Assembly (NCBI RefSeq): GCF_904849725.1
Contig: NC_058524.1
Location: 553,353,763 to 553,417,762, forward strand
From: Hordeum vulgare subsp. vulgare
Lineage: Eukaryota; Streptophyta; Magnoliopsida; Poales; Poaceae
Reading direction: 5' to 3'
Length of the DNA stretch: 64,000 nucleotides
Part shown: positions 1 through 10,443 of the stretch, piece after piece
How positions within the stretch are numbered: the stretch's first letter is position 1
Layout: each line of letters starts with the position of its first letter
Program-made: the position numbers and the translations under genes
The notes under the pieces: model-generated
Seen by the model: the letters and a program-made list of their open reading frames with translations, nothing else
What the model was told of the DNA's origin: nothing
Database searches by the model: none

Positions 1-303
1 TCTCGGTACAATGGCTGAAAGGCTGTCGGTAAGCAGCGACTTTCACGTTACCAGACCGTCTTTATTTCTACAGACAGGCTAAGCCGTTATCTTTCTCTTT
101 CTTTACCACATCATCTAATTTCCTACGTGGACTGTATTACAGATGGCTGACTGGACATGACTGTACATGCCCTTACACCCGTGGAGATCGCCGACGCCGG
201 TGCAGAAACGCCCGCGTCGTGCAAGCTCGGAGTCGGACCATACCATTCTGGCGTGGCTGGAAACCAGCCCAGCATTGTTTGGTTTGCATTGAGCAATGCA
301 TGA
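1..303. other. Unassigned sequence at window start
   Basis: No open frame with a recognisable domain and no terminal repeat is visible. The stretch ends where the probable end of a Harbinger element begins. It may be host intergenic DNA or the edge of another decayed transposon. Confidence 0.4.
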
Positions 304-2190
304 AGGCAACTCCGTTTTATTTGGATTTTGTCAGGGTGACAATGAGGCCGTGTCCATCAAGATATGCAAACATAACAAAAATAGTTCAAATCAAACATAA
401 CAAACAATTTTATGCTCGAAATAGCCTTTTATTATAATTCAATTAAAAATTTAAAATTATCAAATAGTTTTACAAAACCATTCAAAGTTTGTGCACGAGA
501 AAAGAGATTAAACCGATAGATCAATAATTGCCAATATGATCCCACATGTGCTCAATCAAGTCATCTTGCAGCTGTGTGTGCATGTTCTGATTACGCATCT
601 CACGATGAAATTGGACAAACCGTTCAAAGGTTGCATGAGGTGGATGCTCAAGCTCAACATTCTCACCCTGGAAATCAAACCCTTGGTCGTAGATGCGTGA
701 TCACACAAGCAGTCATCACCTTCCAAAGCTTCTGAATTCTTCAGGTCAATGCAGGGTTTCGAAAGATACCCCAACGAGTCTGGAGCACACAGAATGCATG
801 CTCCACACCTTTCCTAATACTCTGTCGCATTTGGGCAAACCTCTATTTTTTCTCTCCTTGCGGGTTGGGTATAGTCTACACAAGAGTGGACCACTCGGGA
901 TAGGTAATATTCCTTGGTGTAATGGTGGCCATTGATCTCAAAGTTGACCTCTAGGGAATGGCCTTCTGCTAGCCTTGCAAACACTGAAGAATGCTGAAAA
1001 ACGCTAATATCATTATGAGAACCAGTCATGCCGAAGAAAGAATGCCATATCAATAGATCTTGTGAAGCCACAACTTCAAGTATGACAGTGGCACCTTTGA
1101 CATGTCCCCTGTAATGCCCCTGCCAAGCAAATGGACAGTTCTTCCGCTTTCAATGTCATACAATCGATACTACCAAGCATACTCGAAAAGCCCCTCTCGG
1201 AATTGATCGTCAACCACCTCTATGTATCAGCGACATTTGGTTCTCTCAGGTATTCAGGACCAAGCACATCCACCACGGCCTTGCAGAAACTGTACATTGA
1301 CTGGAGACACGTGGACACACTCATACGAACATACTCATCCACAAGGTCACCAAGAATCCATATGCAAGCATGCGAATACCCGCAGTGCATTTTTAGTAAG
1401 AACAGAAGCCAAGCTTGCCAAGGGCATCCTCTCTACATTCAAAGTATGGGTCATATGCAACCACTCCTTCCCGAATATGATTGAACATTTGCCTCCTCAT
1501 TCGGAAGCGGCGACAAAATTGATGCGGTTTGTAGAGTGCAGTTCTCTCAAAGTAATTGGAATAGAGGAGGTCGTCCCTTTCTCCCTATTACGGTTCAAGG
1601 CTGGAGCATGGTCCTGGATTGATCCCCTCAACCGAGGCCGCACCCTACTGACTTGGTCATGGACGACCAATGCTGCCACCACTATGTCCTCATCGTCCGA
1701 GGACGAATCATCCGATGAACAAATGAACTTGTGAAAGAAGTATTCATCCCCGCTATCCATGGTACCTTACGAGCAAAGCGTCGAACACCTTGCAGTCGTG
1801 GGGGAGACGCGACCGGAAAGGGCACGTCGAGCCCCTTCGCAGGCACCAAGGTGGACGACCGTGGGTGGAGGGCGGAGCAACGATAGGGGGTAGAAAAGAG
1901 GTTGTTTCACCGACGGGTATGACGACGGTGATGGCGAGGGACCGAGGGCGGAGCGAGGAAAGGGGAGGAGGAAAAGGGGTTGTGTCACCGACGAGCGGAC
2001 CAGGGCGGACAAGGGCACACGTCGCGCCCGTCCGGACGTGTCCGTTTGGCCGCAAACGAGTCCAAACTTAGGCAGGGAATGGATCGAAAGCTGACGAAAA
2101 ACGGATATTTGTCCATTTTCCCCACGCGCCGTTTACCCCACAAATGGACGCGAGTGGACGATTTGGGGTCGTGCGTTGGAGTTCCCCTAA
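304..2190 (-). mobile_element. Decayed PIF/Harbinger DNA transposon
   Basis: A minus-strand transposase remnant occupies 528-1760. The right flank (about 1760-2190) has the look of a grass Harbinger leader: GC-rich, with repeated short motifs around CAAATGGACGC, ending in GTTGGAGTTCCCCT. On the left, GGCAACTCCG near 304 is a weak inverted match to that right end. The ends and any 3-bp target duplication are approximate, because both termini have drifted. The element lies directly beside the old Copia LTR that starts at 2214. Confidence 0.65.
528..1760 (-). pseudogene. PIF/Harbinger transposase, frameshifted
   Basis: Read on the minus strand, the start at 1760 gives an acidic serine/aspartate-rich N-terminus (MDSGDEYFF, SSDDSSSDDED) typical of PIF transposases, then RGSIQDHAPALNRNREKG. 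Near 1150 the sequence encodes GSIDCM, which carries the first catalytic aspartate. At 1071-814 come DLLIWHSFFGMTGSHNDISV, with the second aspartate region, and NGHHYTKEYYLSR. VEHAF, with the catalytic glutamate region, lies just downstream, and LIEHMWDHIGNY closes the protein near 528. The order matches a DDE_Tnp_4 / PIF nuclease. At least one single-base frameshift just after GSIDCM and further stops break the frame, so this copy cannot make transposase. Family assignment is firm; the exact end is approximate. Confidence 0.85.
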
Positions 2191-2213
2191 GGCCAACTCC
2201 ACCACGTGACTCG

Positions 2214-2550
2214 TGTTGGGAAACTAATGGGTCGATAGGAGTGCTACGGCCCGACTCGGCCAACATCCTCCCTTTGACCGAACGTTTCTCCACTTAACGT
2301 TAATGTGGGCAATTATCCCCTACCCCTAGTACCAATATAAAGAGGAGAGCACCCTTTCTACACATAGTTGATCAATGATTAATGAAGAAATACTTCCCTC
2401 TACATCTCTGTGTCAATTTACTTTCTGTACATGTGTGTGATCCTCTACATCTCTGTATCAATTTACTTTCTGTACATGTGTGTGATCAACGACGACGCTC
2501 TCTCCGTTCCGCAATCTTGGACCAGACTCGCCGGCAGGAGTTGCGGAACA
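2214..2550 (+). repeat. 5' LTR of old Copia element
   Basis: It begins TGTTGGGAAACTAATGG and ends GCGGAACA. A possible primer-binding site, TGTTATCAACACG, follows directly. A TATA-like AATATAAAGAGG sits near 2334-2345. Positions 2397-2486 are a tandem duplication with a 45-base unit. The duplication is absent from the other LTR, which explains most of the length difference (337 against 264 bases). Confidence 0.85.
2397..2486 (+). repeat. 45-base tandem duplication within the LTR
   Basis: Units 2397-2441 and 2442-2486 (starting CCTCTACATCTCTG) are nearly identical. The matching stretch of the 3' LTR has one copy, so the duplication arose after, or independently of, the insertion. Confidence 0.9.
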
Positions 2551-4989
2551 TGTTATCAACACGTTTTTCTCCACCAAGTCTCCATCGAACGTGCGTCAAG
2601 CCTGCCCCAAGTAGGCTTTCGTCGATCCGGTCCCTCTTCTTGCAAAAATGGATTCCTCATGTCATCCCTATTCTGTTTTTGCAATTAGTTTATTTATCGG
2701 ATCAACTTTACCTATGGTGTGGATTTTTCTTGCGAGATCACGGCTGACCAAATGTCGCCGACACAACGTCGATCGATCTTGCACAACGAGAAACTTGTTG
2801 ACTACAGATGAGCACGACACTTCCACGATGTATCGGATGTACACGTGTCGTGACGTCTCGATGACGCACGATCTGTCTTGAACCCAGAGTCGTTCGTGTC
2901 ATGCATCGTGCACCTCCATGGACTTGTTGGCCGCAACCACGAGCATCTTGACGTGCTCCTCCCCTGCGTCGGGGCAATGCGACCCTGCTGGTTGCTCACT
3001 GGCGTCGTGCCCATGCTCGTCGTGCATGGTGTGCCCCGACCCCGACCCCGCTGGTCGTCTGCGTCTGGCCGTCACGCCCATCGCCCCATCGCACCGGCCA
3101 CGAGCCTGCTGCTACGCACGCATGCCCCGGTCGCACCTGGCCGCGCCCGCCGCTCATTGTGGCCACTGGTGAACGCGCCTACCGCTCGCTGTGCACGAGC
3201 CTAGCCGCGCGTCGCCACTTGTTGTGCCAGCGCCTGGCCGCACCTACCGCGCCAGCACGCTCCCCGCGCTCGCCTGGCCGACGCGCCGGCCATGCTCGCT
3301 CGTGTCGCCCGCTCTGCCTCGCTGCAGGTCACCGACGCTGGAACCGCTGACCGTCGCTCGTGCCGCCCGCTCCGCCCCGCTGTAGGTTGCCGCCACTGGA
3401 GCCATTGGCAGGGCTCAAGCTACCCCGTGATGCAGCCGCCGCCACCCACTCGGGCGCTAGGGAAACCTAGCGTCGTGGGTTTGACTAAGGTGGCCTGTTG
3501 GGCCGTGGCTGTTGGGCTCCACCTATGGTGCTCTCTACTTCTCCCTAAATAAAAAAAGAGCGAGAGGAACTGGCTGGTGATTGCTCAACGGCCCGTCGGC
3601 CCAGTTTCGGCGTGCTGCCGAACTGGACCGAGCCGGACCATGAGTGTGAGAAGCTTTTTGCTTTTTCGCCCCTTTTTTTAGTTTTTACGCGCATTTTATT
3701 CCTGATGTAATATTTCACGTGTAAGTCTCTGAAACTGTCAGTTTTTGCTAAAAACGCATAAAAGAGACTCGGGAATTCGATTTAGGACTAACATTTCGCG
3801 TCTAGGATGTGCTTAACATGCTATCTTCATGTATATGCTTCTATTATATGCTTTTACTGATGTAGATTAATTGTTGTTTACTTTTGATCACTATATAATG
3901 CATATTTTAGCATTTATGAATATTGGAACGTCATTTTGATGAATAAAATGTATCATCATGGCTTTTATGTCATGGATTATCTGATGTAACTCCTTGGTAA
4001 TTGTTGATGGTCAGAATCAATAAACCGGGAGTCCATCGAGTTGGCACATAAGGGGTTCTAGTACCCCACCGAGCATTTGACGCGGAGATCATCCTCGGGT
4101 CCGAGTGACTTTAGAGGGCGATAGGCTTGTGGACCCAGATGGTCTTCGCCACTCCTAGGGTGAATGCATGGAAAGTTATGGGCTAGGGTACCCCACTTTG
4201 TCATTCAACGTGGAGGTCATCTTTGAGACTTAATGACTCGGGGCGATAGGCTTGTAGACCCAGATGGTCCCCACCACTCCTACGGTGAATGCCCGGTTGC
4301 TGCACTTTCTTCAAATCCACCTCCATGGTACCATGCGTAATGTGTATATGATAGAACGAAGTGCCCGATCCTTTTAGACCGCTCTCACAAAGTGGTTTGA
4401 GAGGTTGGAGCACATTGTTTGTACCCATGGAGAGGAGAAGTTGAACCATTGTTACGCAACCACTTGGGTATGTCTACATTATCGAGAGGGATCACCATCG
4501 GATCCCATGGCGGCAACTTATAGGTACCCATGATAGAGCCATTGACGCCCCCGCTGACTCTATGTTGATGTTATCCCAACAAAGTTTCTCCTATGTGGAG
4601 ATACTTAGCTAACTTGACAGCTAGGCTAGAGTGAATCCCCCTCTCATTTACTCGCTTAGCTTCCCGTGTATTTATAGTTCCTTTGTCATATTGATACATT
4701 CATCTCTTATGTGTTAGACTCTATTAAAGCTAAACCTTATTCATCATTTTGGCGTTTGGATGGTGTTTGCATTCATCCATTTATTCCTTTATTTATTTTT
4801 GATAGTATGCTATGTTCTAAAATGCGTGCATTTATTATTAATATAGCTTCTTCCTTATTACATTAATTAGATGTCATATTTTAGAACGCGTGTGGCGCCC
4901 CAATGGAGGAAACGTGCCTTGCCGATAGCGCCACCACTCCTACCATTTTATGAGAAAATAAGTACTTTGTGTCTATTTAAAAAATCTAC
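2551..4989 (+). other. Degenerate 5' interior of old Copia element
   Basis: This should contain the leader and gag, but no frame shows a gag domain or a CCHC knuckle. 2860-3550 is strongly GC-rich and ends in a stretch resembling a transcript end (AAATAAAAAAAGAGCG). 4061-4292 holds a diverged tandem repeat. The rest is AT-rich without signals. I see no gene here. Confidence 0.5.
4061..4292 (+). repeat. Diverged tandem repeat, about 105 bases
   Basis: Units 4061-4167 and 4188-4292 both run from GTACCCCAC to GTGAATGC. They share GGCGATAGGCTTGT and GACCCAGATGGTC, with roughly 75-80% identity by eye. I do not recognise a function. Confidence 0.75.
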
Positions 4990-6106
4990 GGAAAGTATTA
5001 TGACAATCGTCGGTTGCGGTTGGAACATAGTTGGCTCCGGACGAGCTACTATCATACTTTTCATGGAACAACTTTGATCATTAATGATGTGTTGTTGTAC
5101 CCGGAGTATGATCTTTTGAGGTTTAAAGACATAATCGTTGATGGTTTCCACGTTTGAGACTGGAAATGACTATGGCCAAGTGTGTATACTCACCACCAAG
5201 CGGGATGCAAATGGTAGACATGCTATCGTAAGGCTTCCTCCATTCGACACAGGGATATAATACACTAAAATAGTAGCACCACCCATGTACACTACCCTTA
5301 AGACTGTTCTTAGAAGATCCAAACTTTTCTGCCTTTGGCATGATAGGTTAGGCCACCCCACACTTAGGATGATGAGAAATATAATTAACAACTCGAATGG
5401 CCATAATGTTAACGTGAAGAACTTCCCGAATCCCGATGATTTCGTATGCTCTGCAAGCGCAACGGGGAAGTTAGTCATTAGGCCATCGCCTCTCAAGGTG
5501 AGGGACAAAATCCCCGCATTCTTGGAATGTATCCAAGGGGACATATGCGGTCCAATTCAGCCCATCACGGGGCCGTTTAGGTACTTCATGGTGCTCACTG
5601 ATGCTTCCTCTAAACGGTCCAATGTTTGCCTGCTGTCAACACGGAATCATGCCTTTGCAAAGTTGATATCTCAGATCATACAAATGAGGAATAATTTCCT
5701 TGATCATCATATAAAGTCTATTCGAATGGACAACGCCGGAGAATTTACTTCAAAGGCATTCGATGATTATTGCATGGCAATGAGAATCAAAGTTGAGCAC
5801 TTGGTACCACATATTCATACACAAAATGGACTTGCCGAGGCATTGGTTAAAATAATTAAATTCATTGTCCCACCGCTCCTTCAGGGTTGTAATTTACCAA
5901 CTACGTGTTGGGGCCACGATGTGTTACACGCGGCCAATCTCATCAACTTTAGACTGTCGCCCTACAACATCCACTCTCCGGTTCAGATTACGCAAGGGTC
6001 GCCACCGAAATTTCCCACCTTCGTAGGTTCGGTTGCCAGGTATATGTACCAATACCACCACCCCAACGATCAACAATGGGCCCGCTCCGTAAGTCGGGGA
6101 TATACA
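4990..6106 (+). pseudogene. Copia pol remnant: protease end, pre-integrase, integrase
   Basis: Fragments in two frames first give GSGRATIIL and RFKDIIVDGFH (protease to pre-integrase linker), with stops. An open stretch then runs from 5285. It carries the pre-integrase zinc motif start LWHDRLGHPTLRMM, then the integrase core with GDICGPI (first D), IRMDNAGEF (second D) and HIHTQNGLAEALVK. In the last motif the catalytic glutamate region is kept in altered context. The frame continues to RSVSRGYT, where the Angela-like element enters at 6107. The reading resumes at 24012. It is inactivated by frameshifts, the insertion and a later deletion. Confidence 0.85.
6102..6106. repeat. Target duplication ATACA (left)
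   Basis: ATACA stands immediately before TGTTGGGGAACG at 6107 and again at 24012-24016 directly after the other LTR end. This defines the outer limits of the minus-strand Angela-like element. Confidence 0.95.
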
Positions 6107-7347
6107 TGTTGGGGAACGTCGCATGGGAAACAAAAATTTTCCTACGCGCACGAAGACCTGTCATGGTGATGTCCATCTACGAGAGGGGATGAGTGATCTA
6201 TGTACCCTTGTAGATCGTACAACAGAAGCGTTAGAGAACACGGTTGATGTAGTGGAACGTCTTCACGTCCCTCGATCCGCCCCGCGAACAATCCCGCGAT
6301 CAGTCCCACGATCTAGTACCGAACGGACGGCACCTCCGCGTTCAGCACACGTACAGCTCGACAATGATCTCGGCCTTCTTGATCCAGCAAGAGAGACGGA
6401 GAGGTAGAAGAGTTCTCCGGCAGCGTGACGGCGCTCCGGAGGTTGGTGATGATCTTGTCTCAGCAGGGCTCCGCCCGAGCTCCGCAGAAACGCGATCTAG
6501 AGGAAAAACTATGGAGGTATGTGGTCGGGCAGCCGTGAGAAAGTCGTCTCAAATCAGCCCTAATTGCTCCATATATATAGGAGGAGGGAGGGGGGCCTTG
6601 CCTTGGGGTCCAAGGGACCCTCAAGGGGTCGGCCGAGCCAAGGGGGGGAGGACTCCCCCCCCCAAACCGAGTTGGACTTGCTTTGGTGGGAGGAGTCCCC
6701 CTCCCTTCCCACTTCCTCCCTCTTTTTTTTTCTTCTCCTTTGATTTCTTATTCTTGGCGCATAGGCCCCCTTGGGGCTGTCCCACCAGCCCACTAAGGGC
6801 TGGTGTGTCTCCCCAAAGCCTATGGGCTTCCCCGGGGTGGGTTGCCCCCCCCCCCCCCGGTGAACCCCCGGAACCCATTCGTCATTCCCGGTACATTCCC
6901 GGTAACTCCGAAAACCTTCCGGTAATCAAATGAGGTCATCCTATATATCAATCTTCGTTTCGGGACCATTTCGGAAACCCTCGTGACGTCCGTGATCTCA
7001 TCCGGGACTCCGAACAACATTCGGTAACCAACCATATAACTCAAATACGCATAAAACAACGTCGAACCTTAAGTGTGCAGACCCTGCGGGTTCGAGAACT
7101 ATGTAGACATGACCCGAGAGACTCCTCGGTCAATATCCAACAGCGGGACTTGGATGCCCATATTGGATCCTACATATTCTACGAAGATCTTATCGTTTGA
7201 ACCTCAGTGCCAAGGATTCGTATAATCCCGTATGTCATTCCCTTTGTCCTTCGGTATGTTACTTGCCCGAGATTCGATCGTCAGTATCCGCATACCTATT
7301 TCAATCTCGTTTACCGGCAAGTCTCTTTACTCGTTCCGTAATACAAG
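6107..7347 (-). repeat. 3' LTR of minus-strand Angela-like element, part 1
   Basis: It starts TGTTGGGGAACGTCGC, the reverse of the family's LTR end, and runs to the ACAAG duplicated by the inner insertion. It continues at 16308. Joined length would be about 1829 bases, the same as the partner LTR (1827). A C-rich run lies near 6846-6860. Confidence 0.95.
7343..7347. repeat. Target duplication ACAAG (left)
   Basis: ACAAG precedes TGTTGGAATTATG at 7348 and recurs at 16303-16307 after CCCCAACA. It is an exact five-base duplication for the inner element. Confidence 0.97.
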
Positions 7348-9173
7348 TGTTGGAATTATGCCCTAGAGGCAATAATAAATGTGTAGTTATTATTATAATT
7401 CCTGTGTCAAGATAATAGTTTATTATCCATGCTATAATTGTATTGAATGAAGACTCATTTACATGTGTGGATACATAGACAAAACACCGTCCCTAGCATG
7501 CCTCTAGTTGGCTAGTCAGTTGATCGATGATAATCAGTGTCTTCTGATTATGAACAAGGTGTTGTTGCTTGATAACTGGATCACGTCATTAGGAGAATCA
7601 CGTGATGGACTAAGACCCAAACTAATAGACGTAGCATGTTGATCGTGTCATTTTGTTGCTACTGTTTTCTGCGTGTCAAGTATTTATTCCTATGACCATG
7701 AGATCATATAACTCACTGACACCGGAGGGATGCTTTGTGTGTATCAAACATCGCAACGTAACTGGGTGACTATAAAGATGCTCTACAGGTATCTCCGAAG
7801 GTGTTAGTTGAGTTAGTATGGATCAAGACTGGGATTTGTCACTCCGTGTGACGGAGAGGTATCTCGGGGCCCACTCGGTAATACAACATCACACATAAGC
7901 CTTGCAAGCAATGTAACTTAGTGTAAGTTGCGGGATCTTGTATTACGGAACGAGTAAAGAGACTTGCCGGTAAACGAGATTGAAATAGGTATGCGGATAC
8001 TGACGATCGAATCTCGGGCAAGTAACATACCGAAGGACAAAGGGAATGACATACGGGATTATACGAATCCTTGGCACTGAGGTTCAAACGATAAGATCTT
8101 CGTAGAATATGTAGGATCCAATATGGGCATCCAGGTCCCGCTATTGGATATTGACCGAGGAGTCTCTCGGGTCATGTCTACATAGTTCTCGAACCCGCAG
8201 GGTCTGCACACTTAAGGTTCGACGTTGTTTTATGCGTATTTGAGTTATATGGTTGGTTACCGAATGTTGTTCGGAGTCCCGGATGAGATCACGGACGTCA
8301 CGAGGGTTTCCGGAATGGTCCGGAAACGAAGATTGATATATAGGATGACCTCATTTGATTACCGGAAGGCTTTCGGAGTTGCCGGGAATGTACCGGGAAT
8401 GACGAATGGGTTCCGGGAGTTCACCGGAGGGGGGCAACCCACTCCGGGGAAGCCCATAGGTATTTGTGGGGGTCACACCAGCCCTTAGTGGGCTGGTGGG
8501 ACAGCCCACCAAATCCTATGCGCCAAGGAAGGAAAATCAAAGGAAGAGAAAAAAAAAGAGGAAGAAGTGGGAAAGGGGAAGGACTCCCTCCCACCAAACC
8601 AAGTAGGACTCGGTTTGGGGGGGGAGAGTCCTCCCCCCTGGCTCGGCCGACCCCTTGGGGTTCCCTTGGACCCCAAGGCAAGGTCCCCCTCCCTCCTCCT
8701 ATATATATGGGGCTTTTAGGGCAGATTTGAGACGACTTTCTCACGGCTGCCCGACCACATACCTCCATAGTTTTTCCTCTAGATCGTGTTTCCGCGGAGC
8801 TCGGACGGAGCCCTGTTGAGACAAGATCATCACCAACCTCCGGAGCGCCGTCACGCTGCCGGAGAACTCTTCTACCTCTCCGTCTCTCTTGCTGGATCAA
8901 GAAGGCCGAGATCATCGTCGAGCTGTACGTGTGCTGAACGCGGAGGTGCCGTCCGTTCGGTACTAGATCGTGGGACTGATCGCGGGATTGTTCGCGGGGC
9001 GGATCGAGGGACGTGAGGACGTTCCACTACATCAACCGCGATCTCTAATCGCTTCTTCTGTATGATCTACAAGGGTACGTAGATCACTCATCCCCTCTCG
9101 TAGATGGACATCACCATGATAGGTCTTCGTGCGCGTAGGAAAATTTTTGTTTCCCATGCGACGTTCCCCAACA
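7348..9173 (+). repeat. 5' LTR of inner Angela-like element
   Basis: It begins TGTTGGAATTATGCCCTAG and ends GTTCCCCAACA. A TATA box is at 8700-8708. Short frames inside it (for example on the minus strand at 8421-8915) recur in every LTR copy and are not genes. Confidence 0.97.
8700..8708 (+). promoter_or_regulatory. TATA box of the 5' LTR
   Basis: TATATATAT follows a pyrimidine-rich CCCTCCCTCCTCC stretch, about 470 bases before the LTR end. The same block recurs near 15829 (3' LTR) and, inverted, near 6570 and 22650. BARE-1 is known to use TATA promoters within its LTR; use of this one is inferred. Confidence 0.65.
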
Positions 9174-9187
9174 GTGGCATCATGAGC
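9174..9187 (+). promoter_or_regulatory. Primer-binding site
   Basis: TGGCATCATGAGC lies one base after the LTR end. It resembles the TGGTATCAGAGC site (initiator methionine tRNA) of Copia elements, with changes. The inverted copy is at 22171-22184. Confidence 0.75.
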
Positions 9188-10443
9188 TAGGTTCATGCGT
9201 AGATGTCTTCTCGAGTAGAACACAAAAGGTTTTGTGGGCGGTGATGTGCGTTTTTCTTCCCTCCTTAGTCTTTTCTTGATTCCGCGGTATTGTTGGATTG
9301 AAGCGGCTTGGACCGACATTACTCGTACGCTTACGAGAGACTGGTTTCATCGTTACGAGTAACCCCCTTTGCTCAAAGATGACTGGCAAGTGACGGTTTC
9401 TCCAACTTTAGTTGAATCGGATTTGACCGAGGAGGTCCTTGGATGAGGTTAAATAGCAACTCATATATCTCCGTTGTGGTGTTTGCGTAAGTAAGATGCG
9501 ATCCTACTAGATACCCTTGGTCACCACGTAAAACATGCAAGAACAAAATTAGAGGACGTCTAACTTGTTTTTGCAGGGTATGATTGTGATGTGATATGGC
9601 CAATGATGTGATGTGATATATTGGATGTATGAGATGATCATGTTGTAATAGAAATATCGACTTGCACGTCGATGGTACGGCAACCGGCAGGAGCCATAGG
9701 GTTGTCTTTATACTAACATATGTGCTTGCAGATGCGTTTACTATTTTGCTAGGATGTAGCTTTAGTAGTGATAGCACAAGTAGCACGACAACCCCGATGG
9801 CGACACGTTGATGGACATCATGATGATGGAGATCATGGTGTGGCGCCGGTGACAAGAAGATCGTGCCGGTGCTTTGGTGATGGAGATCAAGAAGCACGTG
9901 ACGATGGCCATATCATGTCACTTATGAATTGCATGTGATGTTAATCCTTTTATGCACCTTATTTTGCTTAGAACGACGGTAGCATTATGAGGTGATCTCT
10001 CACTAAAATTTCAAGACAAAATTGTGTTCTCCCCGACTGTGCACCGTTGCTACAGTTCGTCGTTTCGAGACACCACGTGATGATCGGGTGTGATAGACTC
10101 AACGTTCACATACAACGGGTGCAAAACAGTTGCGCACGCGGAACACTCGGGTTAAGCTTGACGAGCCTAGCATGTGCAGACATGGCCTCGGAACACATGA
10201 GACCGAAAGGTCGATCATGAATCATATAGATGATATGATTAGCATAGGGATGCTTACCACTGAAACTACTCCCGACTCACGTGATGATCGGACTTGGGAT
10301 AGTGTAGGTGGATCATGAACCACTCAAATGACTAGAGAGATGTACTTTTTGAGTGGGAGTTTCGCATGTAATTTGATTAAGTTGAACTCTAATTATCTTG
10401 AACATAGTCTAAGTCCACTTTGAATATATTTGTGTTGTAGATC
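9174..10443 (+). other. Untranslated leader of inner Angela-like element
   Basis: This is 1.27 kb between primer site and gag start, with several short upstream ATGs and no domain. The same leader appears inverted at 20929-22184. In BARE-type elements this region holds packaging and dimer signals; I cannot point to them here. Confidence 0.8.

Noticed and set aside
1131..1734. Plus-strand frames of 117 and 170 codons
   Set aside because: They are antisense to the Harbinger transposase remnant and carry no domain.
2878..3552. Several GC-rich frames that might be a gag gene
   Set aside because: No gag motif or CCHC knuckle; frames overlap on both strands, as expected from composition.
6364..6933. 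Frame of 189 codons starting MISAFLIQQERRRG, with relatives on the minus strand at 8421-8915 and 15550-16044, and on the plus strand at 22442-22873
   Set aside because: It recurs in every Angela-like LTR at the same place, varies freely at the C-run and has no domain. It is LTR sequence, not a gene.
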